Positions 1 through 8,195 are shown, counted from the stretch's first letter. The stretch: DNA of 64,000 bases from Ctenosaura bakeri (GCA_948474755.1 CAOLHI010002496.1:127001-191000); one strand, 5' to 3'. The notes: generated from the sequence alone by a model not told the origin. Made by a program: numbers and translations.

Positions 1-1003
1 TTTCTATTCATTTTCTGTATGTCAGACAGAGGATACTCTCAAACAGAGGACTGTGCTCTTTAATGCAAAACATATGTCAGTCCTACAGAAACAGCTATAG
101 CCTCACCATCTGATAGCTTCAGCTGTCAAAACACCCATCTTCTTGTGTATTAGTATGTACATGAGTCTCAGTCCAGCACAGGCTGGACCTACCCTCTATC
201 ATAATTAAATGCATATTTACCTAGAATGGTAGGTTATCTCGCCTTTTCTTTCCCATCCCACCATCTTGCTTTCGTTATACTTCAAAGAAAATGACATTAA
301 CACAGACGTCTTTTAAAAATGATAAATGATAAATTCCTCTCATCAATTCCTAAGGGAGGAAAAAGTTAAGCAAACAAAGAAATGATCCTCTTGTCACTTA
401 TTTAGCCATTTTTCCTGGGATTTTTTTTGCATCTGGCTGCTGATGAATGGTCATTACAGCCTGCCTAATGCCATGCACAGATTGACGGGATGATTGCTGA
501 GACTGTCTTGGGGAAGGATTGGTGGCGGAGGGGAGGAATGTTGCCTGGCATATTGCAGTCTCATTATCTCTCTTTCTCCTTCTGGGACAAGGAGAGATGG
601 CAAATAGGCCTTTCCACGCAAACAAAAGATCTAACACCTATGCAAGTTGCTCAAATCCTTCAGTGAGAAAGAAGAATGAATTCAATTAGAATCTCCCTCT
701 TTATGTGTTTATGGAAAGGTTGCTTCAGATGATCTGTGGAAAGGCTGATTTAGATATTATATTAAATAACAGAGCATGTACACACCCATACCCTCCAACA
801 TTTCACAAATAAAAGTCAGGGAACACGTGACCGAGCAACATTAGAGTGTGTTCAAGATAGAGAAATGCATTAATGAGGAAGAACAGACAAACTAAAAGAG
901 GCTGCAGTGGTTTGCTTTTGTTGGAGTCTGTTGGGAAGGATGAGATTATGCCCCCTCACTTCCCCCTCACTTCCCCCTCCTCCTGAATTAACTGAGTACA
1001 AAC
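1..1003. other. Flanking host DNA, no gene seen
   Basis: AT-rich, non-coding sequence with no supported ORF. From about 783 it contains an interspersed repeat that begins with a 'cataccctccaac' motif and is seen again near 36019 and 39169. No exon-like reading frame with splice sites was found. Confidence 0.5.
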
Positions 1004-1009
1004 TACTGA

Positions 1010-1095
1010 CCCCTCCCGAAACTGAAAACCCCAGGATTCCATAGGACGTTGAAAGCGGAATAATAGTGCTACAACAGTCTAGTGCAGAAATGGCC
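1010..1095. repeat. Palindromic MITE, right half only
   Basis: This is the right arm of the palindromic family seen in full at 30048-30226. It shows the 'ccccaggattccatagga' core, the 'gttgaaag' segment and the terminal 'gcagaaatggcc'. The left arm is missing. Confidence 0.7.
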
Positions 1096-2528
1096 TATGT
1101 ATGCTTTGCAATGGCCTTTGGTAATAAGCAATAAACTAGAACAACTAGAATACATTCAGAGTGTACAGTTACCTAGTTGTGGCACTTATGTCTCCCCTTC
1201 TTGGAAAATGAGAGGTTGGTGTAAACACAGAGCAGTGTGTTTGATGAGCAAAGCAAGCCACAAAGTGAGAGCAGCCTCTCTGGTTACTCAATGTTGTTTC
1301 ATAATGGCGCATACATTTGCAGTCAAGTGAGCCCTACTGAAGTTTCTAAACACCATCACGAATGCATGTGTTCAGAGCTTCTCAGTGCTTTTGATGGCTC
1401 CTCCTCCCCTTCTTCGTCTTTCTCTCTCTTCTTTCATTTCATAATTCAACAACCATTAATCATTAATTGAGAATAAATTGGATTAAATGGTGTTTGGCAC
1501 ATCAGTAGTAAACACTGTTTCCTTTTTAAACAGCTGCCAGATAGACTGCATGTTTTTTACATTTGTGAAAGAACGGAAAAAGAAAGAAAAATGGAGGCAA
1601 AGGAGCACAAAATGATGCTGTTATCTTTGCTGTCCTGATTTCAGGCCATGACTGTTTCAGAAGCTGAAACTTGTTTGATATCAATAAAAATGACAAACAA
1701 GGCTTCTTGTGTATGGGAGAGGAAAAGTGGGAAGCAAATCTACTAGCCTCAGTTGGTATTTAATCCTTGCCAGCTTTCTGATAGCAAAATATTCCTTTTC
1801 ATGACTCCTCGTATTTACATTTCATCCCTTGAAAGTGAGGTGCAGGGGAAGGAGGGAAGATGTTCTGCTCTCTATGAACTGTTTTTTTTAGAGAAATAAA
1901 TTATGGAGTTCCAATTTGACCACATGCTGGGTAAAGATAGACAGTTTCCCTTTTTATGTGTGCCATTTGATGTTCTCACTGCACACAAACAGTGGACTGT
2001 GGGGCTTTTTAATGGCTCTCTTGGGCACTCTGAAGAAACCTAATGTATATTTTACTTGTGTTGCTTGGTTCTTTCATCACGTGCAGTGATGTAAGGGTTG
2101 AATGATTTCATATAGTTGCCACGAGAGCTTACTTATAAAATCTTGAGCTATGTCATTTTGTAAATAGTCATATGAAAGCCAAGAGCATGTAAATCACTAA
2201 TTCTATGCACCCTACTATATTCCTCCCCAAGAAAAAATGTTTGAAAATGAGGTGCATCTTATACACCAGTGCATCTTATATGCTGGCAAATAATATTTGC
2301 CAGTGTATAAATGGGACGTGTCTTATATGCCGATGTGTCTTATACGCTGGCAAATATGGTAATTCAAGACAAGCTCTCTCACATATTGTGGCCTCACTTC
2401 CCTGTCAAGCTCAAGGAGAAGACATAGATGCTGAGGAGACCCTACTTGGGCATCATCCACTCATTGGTAAATGGCCACCTAATGCATCCCCCCCACCCGC
2501 AGCCTTAGCTCCGTCAGGTTTCTCAGAG
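1096..2528. other. Host DNA, no gene seen
   Basis: Non-coding sequence. Around 2235-2362 there is a short internally repeated stretch with variants of 'gcatcttatacgctggcaaa' on both strands, probably an old DNA-transposon end. The region stops at the 6-bp target duplication of the Polinton. Confidence 0.4.
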
Positions 2529-2534
2529 GCAGAA
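2529..2534. repeat. Target-site duplication, left copy
   Basis: GCAGAA here is repeated exactly at 10989-10994, just outside the two ITRs. A 6-bp duplication is the usual signature of Maverick/Polinton integrase, so the ends of the element are fixed by sequence. Confidence 0.92.
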
Positions 2535-2554
2535 AGTAGTAGGGAGGTGTAGCT

Positions 2555-2665
2555 CCTGTCAAAAGTGATTTATGACCCTCAGATTTGATTGATTTACGAC
2601 CTGTCAGATTTGATTGATTTATGACCTGTCAAAAGTGATTGATTTATGACCTGTCAAGAAATGAC
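2555..2665 (+). repeat. Subterminal tandem repeats in left ITR
   Basis: About four and a half units of 22-25 bp follow the consensus 'ctgtcaRatttgattgatttaYgac', starting 20 bp from the terminus. The units alternate between 'agatttgatt' and 'aaaagtgatt' versions. They could be integrase or terminal-protein binding sites. The mirror copy is at 10858-10968. Confidence 0.85.
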
Positions 2666-2738
2666 TGACACCTATCAATCTCCCTCCCCCGGAAGTACTA
2701 GGGCGGGACATCCGGAAGGGGCCGTACCCCTGCCCACC

Positions 2739-2995
2739 CACGTGGTCCAAGCCGTCCAATGGGGTGATTTCTAAACTGGGTTCCCATGGGGCCCCAGCGG
2801 AGCCACGTGACCCCCTCAGATCCACGCCGGCCAATCACAGGCGACTTCCGACTCGCGCTGCCATTGGTCCAGCGGGGCCGTGTGACCCCTCGAATAGCCC
2901 GCCCCACCGCCCTCGACCAATAGGGACGGATCTGGACCCCTCAGAAGCACGTGTGTCAAACCGGCCAATAGGAGGGCGCCCTTGGAGAGATATAT
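2739..2995 (+). promoter_or_regulatory. Promoter-like block in left ITR
   Basis: Five CCAAT boxes lie at 2756-2760, 2831-2835, 2863-2867 (inverted), 2917-2921 and 2965-2969. Three CACGTG E-boxes lie at 2739-2744, 2804-2809 and 2948-2953. A TATA-like GATATAT lies at 2989-2995, about 55 bp before the ATG of gene A. The layout matches an NF-Y/E-box Pol II promoter reading into the element. It probably drives gene A and, by splicing, downstream genes. Confidence 0.7.
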
Positions 2996-3049
2996 CGTGG
3001 GGAGAGAGCGGCCATTGTTGCATGCCCGGACAAGTCCTGCGGAGACAAC

Positions 3050-3768
3050 ATGGAGGGTACTCCCTATAGGCAAGGGAATGTGAGAGGCCCCTCCCCAAGG
3101 TATGATGGTCCTGTGGGCTTTTCTATGCCTCTTGCACCTTTGAATATTCAACCTAGAAGACCGTCGCCATTGAATGACCCTGAAAACGCACGCGGTCCTG
3201 CGCGCTATACTTGGCCTCTTTCGCCTTTCGATATTCAACCTAGAAGGCAGTTGACATTTGATGACCCTGAAAACGCACGCTCCACGGTCTGGAGTATGGA
3301 TACTGCTGACCAAGACCCATTTCTTGAATGCGATTGCCGTTGTAATTTAAAAAGAGTTATCCAGAGGATAGGGGAGAAGGGAATTCCCAATACCCCACGG
3401 AGCCCAGATGAAGTGGATGGTGTAGCCACTCAGACTGAAGAGGCGATGGAGGTGGGAGACCCCGAGCCAACTCTACCTACGCTGGTTGAAGAGGAGATGA
3501 ATGGAAGCATGGAAATTGATTCAGGCTATGAGAGCTCAAAGGTAAGAGTTCTTTATTATTTTATTTTTAGTATTGATGGGTGGGTTACCAACTGCCAAGA
3601 AGAAAGGGGAATAAGTTGTTTTCTCAAAGCCACCCTCACCAAATATGTATCTATAGTATTTCTCTCCCCTTGTTTTCCACACAGGAAGACCTGGACGCTG
3701 ATATTGCTGAGAAACAACCTGACAAGAGCTGTGTGACTGTAAATGTTCCACCGACTCCTGAGGAGTGA
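3050..3768 (+). CDS. Gene A: spliced, proline-rich, acidic-tailed protein of unknown family
   Basis: Two exons are supported: 3050-3541 (164 codons, phase 0) and 3685-3768 (27 codons plus stop). The donor is AAG|GTAAGA and the acceptor TTTTCCACACAG|GAAG, giving about 191 residues. The ATG is the last feature of the left ITR. Exon 1 holds a duplicated module (residues 27-48 and 56-77, both ending DPENAR), several S/T-P sites, an RQLTF stretch at 66-70 that fits the cyclin-docking pattern RxLxF, a Cys cluster at 94-98, an acidic region, and DSGYES at 157-162 that fits the beta-TrCP degron DSGxxS. It resembles in style the small regulatory genes that adintoviruses carry near their ends. No homologue was recognised; host cell-cycle contact is inference. 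Confidence 0.72.
3542..3684 (+). other. Intron of gene A
   Basis: 143-nt intron with GTAAGA donor, pyrimidine-rich tract and CACAG acceptor. Both exons are phase 0. Read-through would add an unrelated tail ending at 3736, which argues that splicing is needed for the acidic C-terminus. Confidence 0.75.
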
Positions 3769-3792
3769 ACATGTATTTCTTGTCTTTCTAGC

Positions 3793-3798
3793 AATAAA
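3793..3798 (+). terminator. Polyadenylation signal of gene A
   Basis: AATAAA, 25 nt after the gene A stop codon and before the integrase gene. Transcripts for downstream genes must read through it or splice past it. Confidence 0.7.
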
Positions 3799-3835
3799 AA
3801 TGGTTTGTATTATGCCTGCGTGTTCATACTTATTT

Positions 3836-3837
3836 AG
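3836..3837 (+). promoter_or_regulatory. Candidate splice acceptor for the integrase mRNA
   Basis: The T-rich run 'ttcatacttatttag' ends in AG only 8 nt before the integrase ATG at 3846. With the gene A donor at 3541 this would let an ITR-initiated transcript deliver the integrase as first ORF. Inferred from sequence only. Confidence 0.4.
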
Positions 3838-3845
3838 CTGGGAAA

Positions 3846-4595
3846 ATGGCAGGGCATGAAAAAATCCTAAGGGATATATATTATTCACCAGGGGAAGTTG
3901 GGAGCTTTGGCGGAGTGAACCCCCTCTTTCAGGAAGCCAAAAAACAGAACCAAAAACTAAGGAGAGGGGAGGTTACCCAATGGCTTTCTGGGCAAGATGC
4001 TTATACACTACACAGACCAGCAAAAACTCATTTTAAGAGAAACAAGATTATTGTATCTAAAGTGGATTCTCAGTGGCAGGCTGATCTAGTTGACATGCAT
4101 CATTTTTCTAAATACAACAAAGGATATAAGTATATTTTAACAGTCATAGATATTCTATCTAAATACGCCTGGGCTTTAGCTTTAAAGGAGAAAACTGGTA
4201 GACAAGTGTCCAAAGCCTTTAACACCATTTTCACACAAGATGGAAGAAAACCTGACAAATTACAGACTGATCGTGGCCGGGAATTTCTAAATAAGGCTGT
4301 AAGTGGTCTATTAAAAAAGCATGGGGTTCATCATTTTGTTACCAATAATGAAGTCAAGGCAGGGGTTGTGGAACGATTTAATAGAACTTTAAAAACAAAA
4401 ATGTGGAGGTATTTCACGGCTAATAATACTTTTACCTATATTGATGTGCTTCCCCTGTTTATAAAAAGTTATAATCAAAGTTTTCACCGAACAATCAAAG
4501 CGAGGCCTGCAGATGTTAATGAGTCCAATTCTCTAGCAGTGTGGAAAACAGTATATGGAAAGACTATCCAAACAAAAAGGAGCTTCCGTCACTAA
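3846..4595 (+). CDS. Integrase, rve (DDE) catalytic part, frameshifted before the chromodomain
   Basis: 249-residue ORF with a retroviral-type integrase core. The catalytic acids are D80 (in WQAD), D142 (in QTDRG) and E176 (in VVERFNR), a D-D-34-E spacing close to the usual D,D(35)E. The 'GSFGGVNPLF' stretch near residue 20 is typical of Polinton and F54H12.3-like integrases. No HHCC zinc finger is seen. The enzyme joins element ends to target DNA and makes 6-bp duplications, matching the GCAGAA flanks. From about 4555 the frame runs out after a short unrelated tail, while the natural C-terminal part continues in a different frame from about 4541. All core residues are present, so decay appears recent. 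Confidence 0.88.
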   Translation: MAGHEKILRDIYYSPGEVGSFGGVNPLFQEAKKQNQKLRRGEVTQWLSGQDAYTLHRPAKTHFKRNKIIVSKVDSQWQADLVDMHHFSKYNKGYKYILTVIDILSKYAWALALKEKTGRQVSKAFNTIFTQDGRKPDKLQTDRGREFLNKAVSGLLKKHGVHHFVTNNEVKAGVVERFNRTLKTKMWRYFTANNTFTYIDVLPLFIKSYNQSFHRTIKARPADVNESNSLAVWKTVYGKTIQTKRSFRH

Positions 4596-4936
4596 GAAAA
4601 GGAGATCATGTGAGGATTTCTAAAAGCAAGGGTGTTTTTGCCAAGGGCTATGAACAGAACTTCACTACAGAAGTATTTATTGTGGACCAAGTCATCAGAA
4701 GTACAAATAGACCAGTGTTCCTGCTAAAAGATTATCACGGGGAGGACATAGTTGGGAGCTTTTATCCTGAAGAGTTACAGAAGGTTAATGCAAAACAGGA
4801 CCAAGTGTACAGGATTGAAAAGATCCTAGCCACTAAAGGGCGGGGTAAGAGAAAGCAGCACCTAGTGAAATGGTTAGGCTGGCCTAGCAAGTTCAACAGT
4901 TGGGTGCTTGCTTCTGAAGTTGGTGAACCTGTGTAG
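4541..4936 (+). CDS. Integrase C-terminal part with chromodomain, shifted frame
   Basis: This 131-residue ORF overlaps the integrase core ORF by 55 nt in another frame. It starts with the linker and SH3-like DNA-binding region (PSLRKGDHVRI around residue 16) and ends with a chromodomain (YRIEKIL, then LVKWLGWPSKFNSWV, residues about 89-123). Chromodomains of this sort are normal at the C-terminus of Polinton integrases and target chromatin. The ATG at 4541 is unlikely to be a real start. This is one gene split by a single frameshift, either a mutation, a sequencing error or a programmed shift. Confidence 0.8.
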   Translation: MENSIWKDYPNKKELPSLRKGDHVRISKSKGVFAKGYEQNFTTEVFIVDQVIRSTNRPVFLLKDYHGEDIVGSFYPEELQKVNAKQDQVYRIEKILATKGRGKRKQHLVKWLGWPSKFNSWVLASEVGEPV

Positions 4937-5690
4937 AAACCTGGGAAAGAAAAATGGGGAAAACGGATTTTATGTCACACTCCCCAGCAATGCCTGTGCA
5001 ACAGTTTTTCCACAGAATACAACTTCAAGCTTTACTATCTCTTTAGCGAGGCCCCTGGAACTTCCTGGGGCCTGGGAAGTAGGTTTAGCTGAAATACAGT
5101 ATCCACGCACTTGGAATACTATCAATTCTGAGACCAAATTTGTGATTGCAAGTGAGAAGAAGACATGGCCCTTCAACCTGCAACGTGGCTATTATTCCAG
5201 TGTTCCTGAACTGTTGGAAAACATGAACAACCTGATAACAGCGGACCGTGACCCCCCTGAAGTGCTTCTACATTACGATCCAGTGACCAGAAAGGTTAGG
5301 CTTAAATCAAACGGGCCATACAAAATCCTAACTGGAGGAAGACTAGCCCACATATTAGGATTACCTCACAATCAGCACGCCAAAAATCCACCCTTCGCAG
5401 CAGACATCACTGGTGGTTTCAACACCTTATATATTTACACAGATATTGTGGAACATCAGGTAGTTGGGGACTTCTATGTGCCTTTGCTGCGTTGCGTGCC
5501 TGTGCAGGGGCAGAACAACGAATGTGTCAATATTGGTTATGACAAACCTCACTACATCCCTGTAAGTAAGCATCACATAGACACCATCACCATAGAGATA
5601 AAGACAGACCAGAACCAAAAAGTGCCATTTCGCTTTGGTAAGGTGCTTGTGAAGCTACACTTCCGTCCCAGGAGAATACTGAACCTTTAA
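4908..5690 (+). CDS. Penton-like minor capsid protein (PW-type)
   Basis: Open frame of about 260 codons. From residue 20 on, the text (GFYVTLPSNA, then WEVGLAEIQYP at about 55) matches the protein usually found next to the capsid gene in animal Polintons and interpreted as the single jelly-roll penton (PW). It should form the vertex protein of the particle. The ORF as drawn starts at a TTG inside the chromodomain; no in-frame ATG exists before the conserved region. The nearest ATG (4954) is in another frame, so the start may be damaged by a 1-nt change or supplied by splicing. The stop is 2 nt before the next ATG. Confidence 0.72.
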   Translation: MLLKLVNLCRNLGKKNGENGFYVTLPSNACATVFPQNTTSSFTISLARPLELPGAWEVGLAEIQYPRTWNTINSETKFVIASEKKTWPFNLQRGYYSSVPELLENMNNLITADRDPPEVLLHYDPVTRKVRLKSNGPYKILTGGRLAHILGLPHNQHAKNPPFAADITGGFNTLYIYTDIVEHQVVGDFYVPLLRCVPVQGQNNECVNIGYDKPHYIPVSKHHIDTITIEIKTDQNQKVPFRFGKVLVKLHFRPRRILNL

Positions 5691-5692
5691 AG

Positions 5693-6166
5693 ATGGTGAT
5701 CCTGAAACCCTATGGTGACCCGGCCCTTTATAGAGATTATTACAGGGCCCAGACAGGAAATGGGCTTCCTGGGTATCAGGGGATCCCTGTTATGTATGGG
5801 TCTGGGCTTGGTGGGATTTTCAGAAGCCTTTTCAGAAAAGCAGTTCCACTTTTGAGAAGAGGCCTGACCATCATTAAACCCCACGTTAAAACTGCTGTTC
5901 ATAATATTGCTAAAGATGTGGCCGGTGAAGTGACTCAGGCAGTTATAAATAAAATGAACCCCACACCTCCACAAGAAGGATCAGGCCTGATGTATGTTCA
6001 ACGGAGGAAGGGTAAAAAAAGAAAAGCATCACGGGTGAGGTTAATAGGTCCTCCTCGAGCCCTTAAAAGGAAGCGCGTGGGAAGAAAGAAAACTCAGAAC
6101 CGGAGAGCCGTAAGAAAGAGGAGGAGCAGGCAGCGGCGGAAACCAGTTGGGGCAGATATATTTTAA
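5693..6166 (+). CDS. Basic pX/pVI-like virion protein
   Basis: 157 residues. The N-terminal part is Gly/Pro/Tyr-rich, followed by a likely amphipathic helix (about 42-70), and the C-terminal 60 residues are extremely rich in Lys and Arg, as in DNA-condensing adenovirus cores (pX/mu, pVII) and pVI. Residues 34-38 read MYGSG, which fits the adenain cleavage pattern (M/I/L)xGx|G, so the precursor would be cut after residue 37. Helix plus cleavage resembles adenovirus pVI, a membrane-lytic minor capsid protein. It sits 2 nt after the penton stop and 8 nt before the capsid ATG. The exact homology is inferred. Confidence 0.7.
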   Translation: MVILKPYGDPALYRDYYRAQTGNGLPGYQGIPVMYGSGLGGIFRSLFRKAVPLLRRGLTIIKPHVKTAVHNIAKDVAGEVTQAVINKMNPTPPQEGSGLMYVQRRKGKKRKASRVRLIGPPRALKRKRVGRKKTQNRRAVRKRRSRQRRKPVGADIF

Positions 6167-6174
6167 ACACAATC

Positions 6175-7485
6175 ATGGCTTTTATCCACAGTGGCTCTGA
6201 AGAATGCACAAAATCTGAATTAGACCTATTTACTATTGGGCCCACACAGACAAGTATCGAGAGAAGTTTGTATATTGAGGTGCCCCCACTGACAGCTCTG
6301 TCAGAATCTGCACCGCTAGATTTTTTTATAGCAGGAAGTGGCGAAGACTATATAGACCTTAATGATTCTCTCCTTTATATTTCTCTTAAAATTGTTAAGG
6401 AAGATAATACAAACATTCCCCGAGATGCTGAAGTAGGGCTTGTGAATTATCCAATAGCCTCTATCTTTAGCCAGCTGGATGTGACTTTGGGGGATCGTCT
6501 CATCAGCCAGAGCAACAACTGCTATCCTTACAGAGCCTTCATTGAATCTCTGCTGAACTACAGCGAAGACACCCTTGCAAGCCAATTTTCTGCAGGATTA
6601 TTTTACAAAGATACGGCTGGAGAACATGAATCGGCAGATCTGGAAGGGAATAATCAGGGTTTTATTAAAAGAGCAAACCTGACAGCTGAAAGTCGAAAGG
6701 TAGATCTGCTGGGGCATCTCCACACCGACCTGTTTTTCCAAGAAAAATTGCTGCTAAATGGAGTTGACGTGAAAATTAAACTTACCCGCAACAAAGATGC
6801 TTTCATCTTAATGACTGATGAAGCAAACAGCCAGTACAAAGTACAAATTTTATCAGCTTCCCTTTTTGTGAAGAAGGTGAGAGTGGCACCAGGAGTCCGG
6901 CTAGGTCATGCAGAAGCTCTACTGACATGCAATGCTAAATACCCTGTGGACCGTGTAAGCATGAAAGTGTTCAGCATCCCGAGAGGAAGCCGTGTCTCCA
7001 ATCAGGAAAATCTCTTTTTGGGCCAATTACCCAAACAGGTGGTTATAGGTCTGGTTGATAATGATGCCTTCAGTGGAGTTTACAACAAAAACCCTTTTAA
7101 CTTTAAACATTATCACATCAATTTTGCGGCCTTATACTTGGATGGAGAGCAGATCCCAACAAAACCATTTCAACCCAATTTTGAAGATGGAAACTGTGTC
7201 AGAGAATACATGAGTTTGGTGCAGATTGCTGGCAAGCGTATGAAAGACCGGTCTCTTTTAGTCAACCGTGAGGAATATGCGAGAGGTTATACCCTTTTTG
7301 CATTTGACCTTACTCCAGATCAGGAAGGCGGGGATCACTATTCTTTGATCAAAACTGGAAACCTAAGAGTGGAATTCCGATTTGCCAGGCCCTTGCCCAC
7401 TACAGTAAATATGATCGTATATGCTGTCTTCGACAATGTGATAGAGATAAATCACAGGAGAAATGTCCTTTTTGACTATATGTAA
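6175..7485 (+). CDS. Major capsid protein (PY/hexon-type, F54H12.2-like)
   Basis: Intact 436-residue ORF. It begins with FIHSGSEECTKSELDLF, a hallmark start of F54H12.2-like proteins of animal Polintons, which are equated with the PY double jelly-roll major capsid protein. Conserved blocks include GSGEDYIDLNDSLLYI (about 54-69), SQLDVTLGDRLISQ (about 95) and YRAFIESLLNYS (about 119-130). No stop or frameshift interrupts it. It would form the trimeric capsomers of an icosahedral particle. It is followed after 1 nt by the protease ATG. The intact state next to broken integrase and protease genes suggests recent insertion. Confidence 0.85.
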   Translation: MAFIHSGSEECTKSELDLFTIGPTQTSIERSLYIEVPPLTALSESAPLDFFIAGSGEDYIDLNDSLLYISLKIVKEDNTNIPRDAEVGLVNYPIASIFSQLDVTLGDRLISQSNNCYPYRAFIESLLNYSEDTLASQFSAGLFYKDTAGEHESADLEGNNQGFIKRANLTAESRKVDLLGHLHTDLFFQEKLLLNGVDVKIKLTRNKDAFILMTDEANSQYKVQILSASLFVKKVRVAPGVRLGHAEALLTCNAKYPVDRVSMKVFSIPRGSRVSNQENLFLGQLPKQVVIGLVDNDAFSGVYNKNPFNFKHYHINFAALYLDGEQIPTKPFQPNFEDGNCVREYMSLVQIAGKRMKDRSLLVNREEYARGYTLFAFDLTPDQEGGDHYSLIKTGNLRVEFRFARPLPTTVNMIVYAVFDNVIEINHRRNVLFDYM

Positions 7486-7486
7486 G

Positions 7487-8055
7487 ATGGACAGCCTGCA
7501 ATTAAGCCGCATCCTTTCTTCAAATCCGTACACGCGGAAGCTATTCTATGGAGTCTTCCCTTGTGACATGCTCCCTAGAAAAAGCTGCTACAAAGGCCTA
7601 TTTGCCTAGTCATCAACACCCACCCTCACAATCTCCCTGGAGAACACTGGCTAGCTATCTACTTAACAGAAGAAAAGTCTGGTGAATTTTTTGACTCCTA
7701 TGGACACCCTCCAGATCACCCTCTCTTTCCTAAAACCATCATGACATTTTTAAGAAAAAATGCCAGCAAAACCATGTTTCAACCCAGACAGGTGCAAGAC
7801 CCAGACTCTGTGGTTTGTGGATACCATTGTGTGTTTTTTCTGCAGCACCGCTGTAAAGGACTGACATTTAAAAATATTCAAGACTTATATTCTCATGATC
7901 TGCAAAGAAACGATGAAATGGTGGTAGATTATGTAAAAACAAAGAGAAACATGTCCAGGCATGTATCAAACATGCCCAGGCTTGTCCCAAACATGTTTCA
8001 ACCTGCCCAGGGGTGTACAACATGCAGTGCTTTTCACAGGCAATCTTCCCAATAA
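7487..8055 (+). pseudogene. Adenain-type cysteine protease (PRO), frameshifted
   Basis: The ATG overlaps the area just after the capsid stop. The first frame runs 40 codons to a TAG at 7607-7609. The rest continues in the next frame to 8055. The shift lies between about 7560 and 7607. The second part holds the C5/Ulp1-type active-site blocks: His in GEHWLAIYL (about 7650), acidic residue in FFDSYG, and the nucleophile region VVCGYHCVFF. The protease should mature capsid and core precursors, such as the MYGSG site in the basic protein. The C-terminus has three 7-residue repeats starting NM (from 7947), encoded by 21-bp repeats. AATAAA overlaps the stop. Confidence 0.8.
7947..8008 (+). repeat. 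Three 21-bp repeats matching the p53 response element
   Basis: Decamers: AAACATGTCC (7947-7956) with AGGCATGTAT (7957-7966, one mismatch to RRRCWWGYYY); AAACATGCCC (7968-7977) with AGGCTTGTCC (7978-7987), both perfect and with zero spacer; AAACATGTTT (7989-7998, perfect) followed by a poor decamer. Units are 21 bp apart, in frame with the protease C-terminus. The site match is direct; binding is inference. Confidence 0.75.
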
Positions 8056-8056
8056 A
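8051..8056 (+). terminator. Polyadenylation signal of the late block
   Basis: AATAAA overlaps the protease stop codon (8053-8055) and ends the rightward gene block. Confidence 0.7.
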
Positions 8057-8164
8057 CATACCCTCTAGGAAGGGTTTTTAAAAGGAATTTCTTGTGTATG
8101 TGTGGTTTTTTTTTTTTATCGCAAAGCAAGAGTCATAGACGGCAAAATATATTTTAATTATTAT

Positions 8165-8170
8165 TTATTT
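8165..8170 (-). terminator. Leftward polyadenylation signals
   Basis: The plus strand reads 'tatttattta' here, giving AATAAATAA on the minus strand shortly after the stop of the orphan leftward ORF. Rightward and leftward units thus converge at about 8.06-8.17 kb. Confidence 0.5.
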
Positions 8171-8195
8171 ATGTTTCTGAAAAACATCAGCAGAA

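Larger units (their letters stand above)
2535..3056 (+). repeat. Left inverted terminal repeat (522 bp)
   Basis: Inverted copy of 10466-10988. By eye the only difference is one base in a GA run near 3010 (one extra A in the right copy). Translations across both copies give identical 69- and 71-residue read-throughs. The repeat includes subterminal tandem units, a promoter-like block and, at its inner edge, the start codon of gene A with the next codon. Confidence 0.93.

Noticed and set aside
2619..3313. Long ORFs on both strands within the left ITR (and 10376-10904 in the right)
   Set aside because: They are mirrored in both ITRs, overlap the promoter block, and come from GC-rich composition.
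3320..3345. LxCxE (Rb-binding) motif in gene A
   Set aside because: The sequence reads LECDC, so the final Glu is missing. It does not meet the motif.
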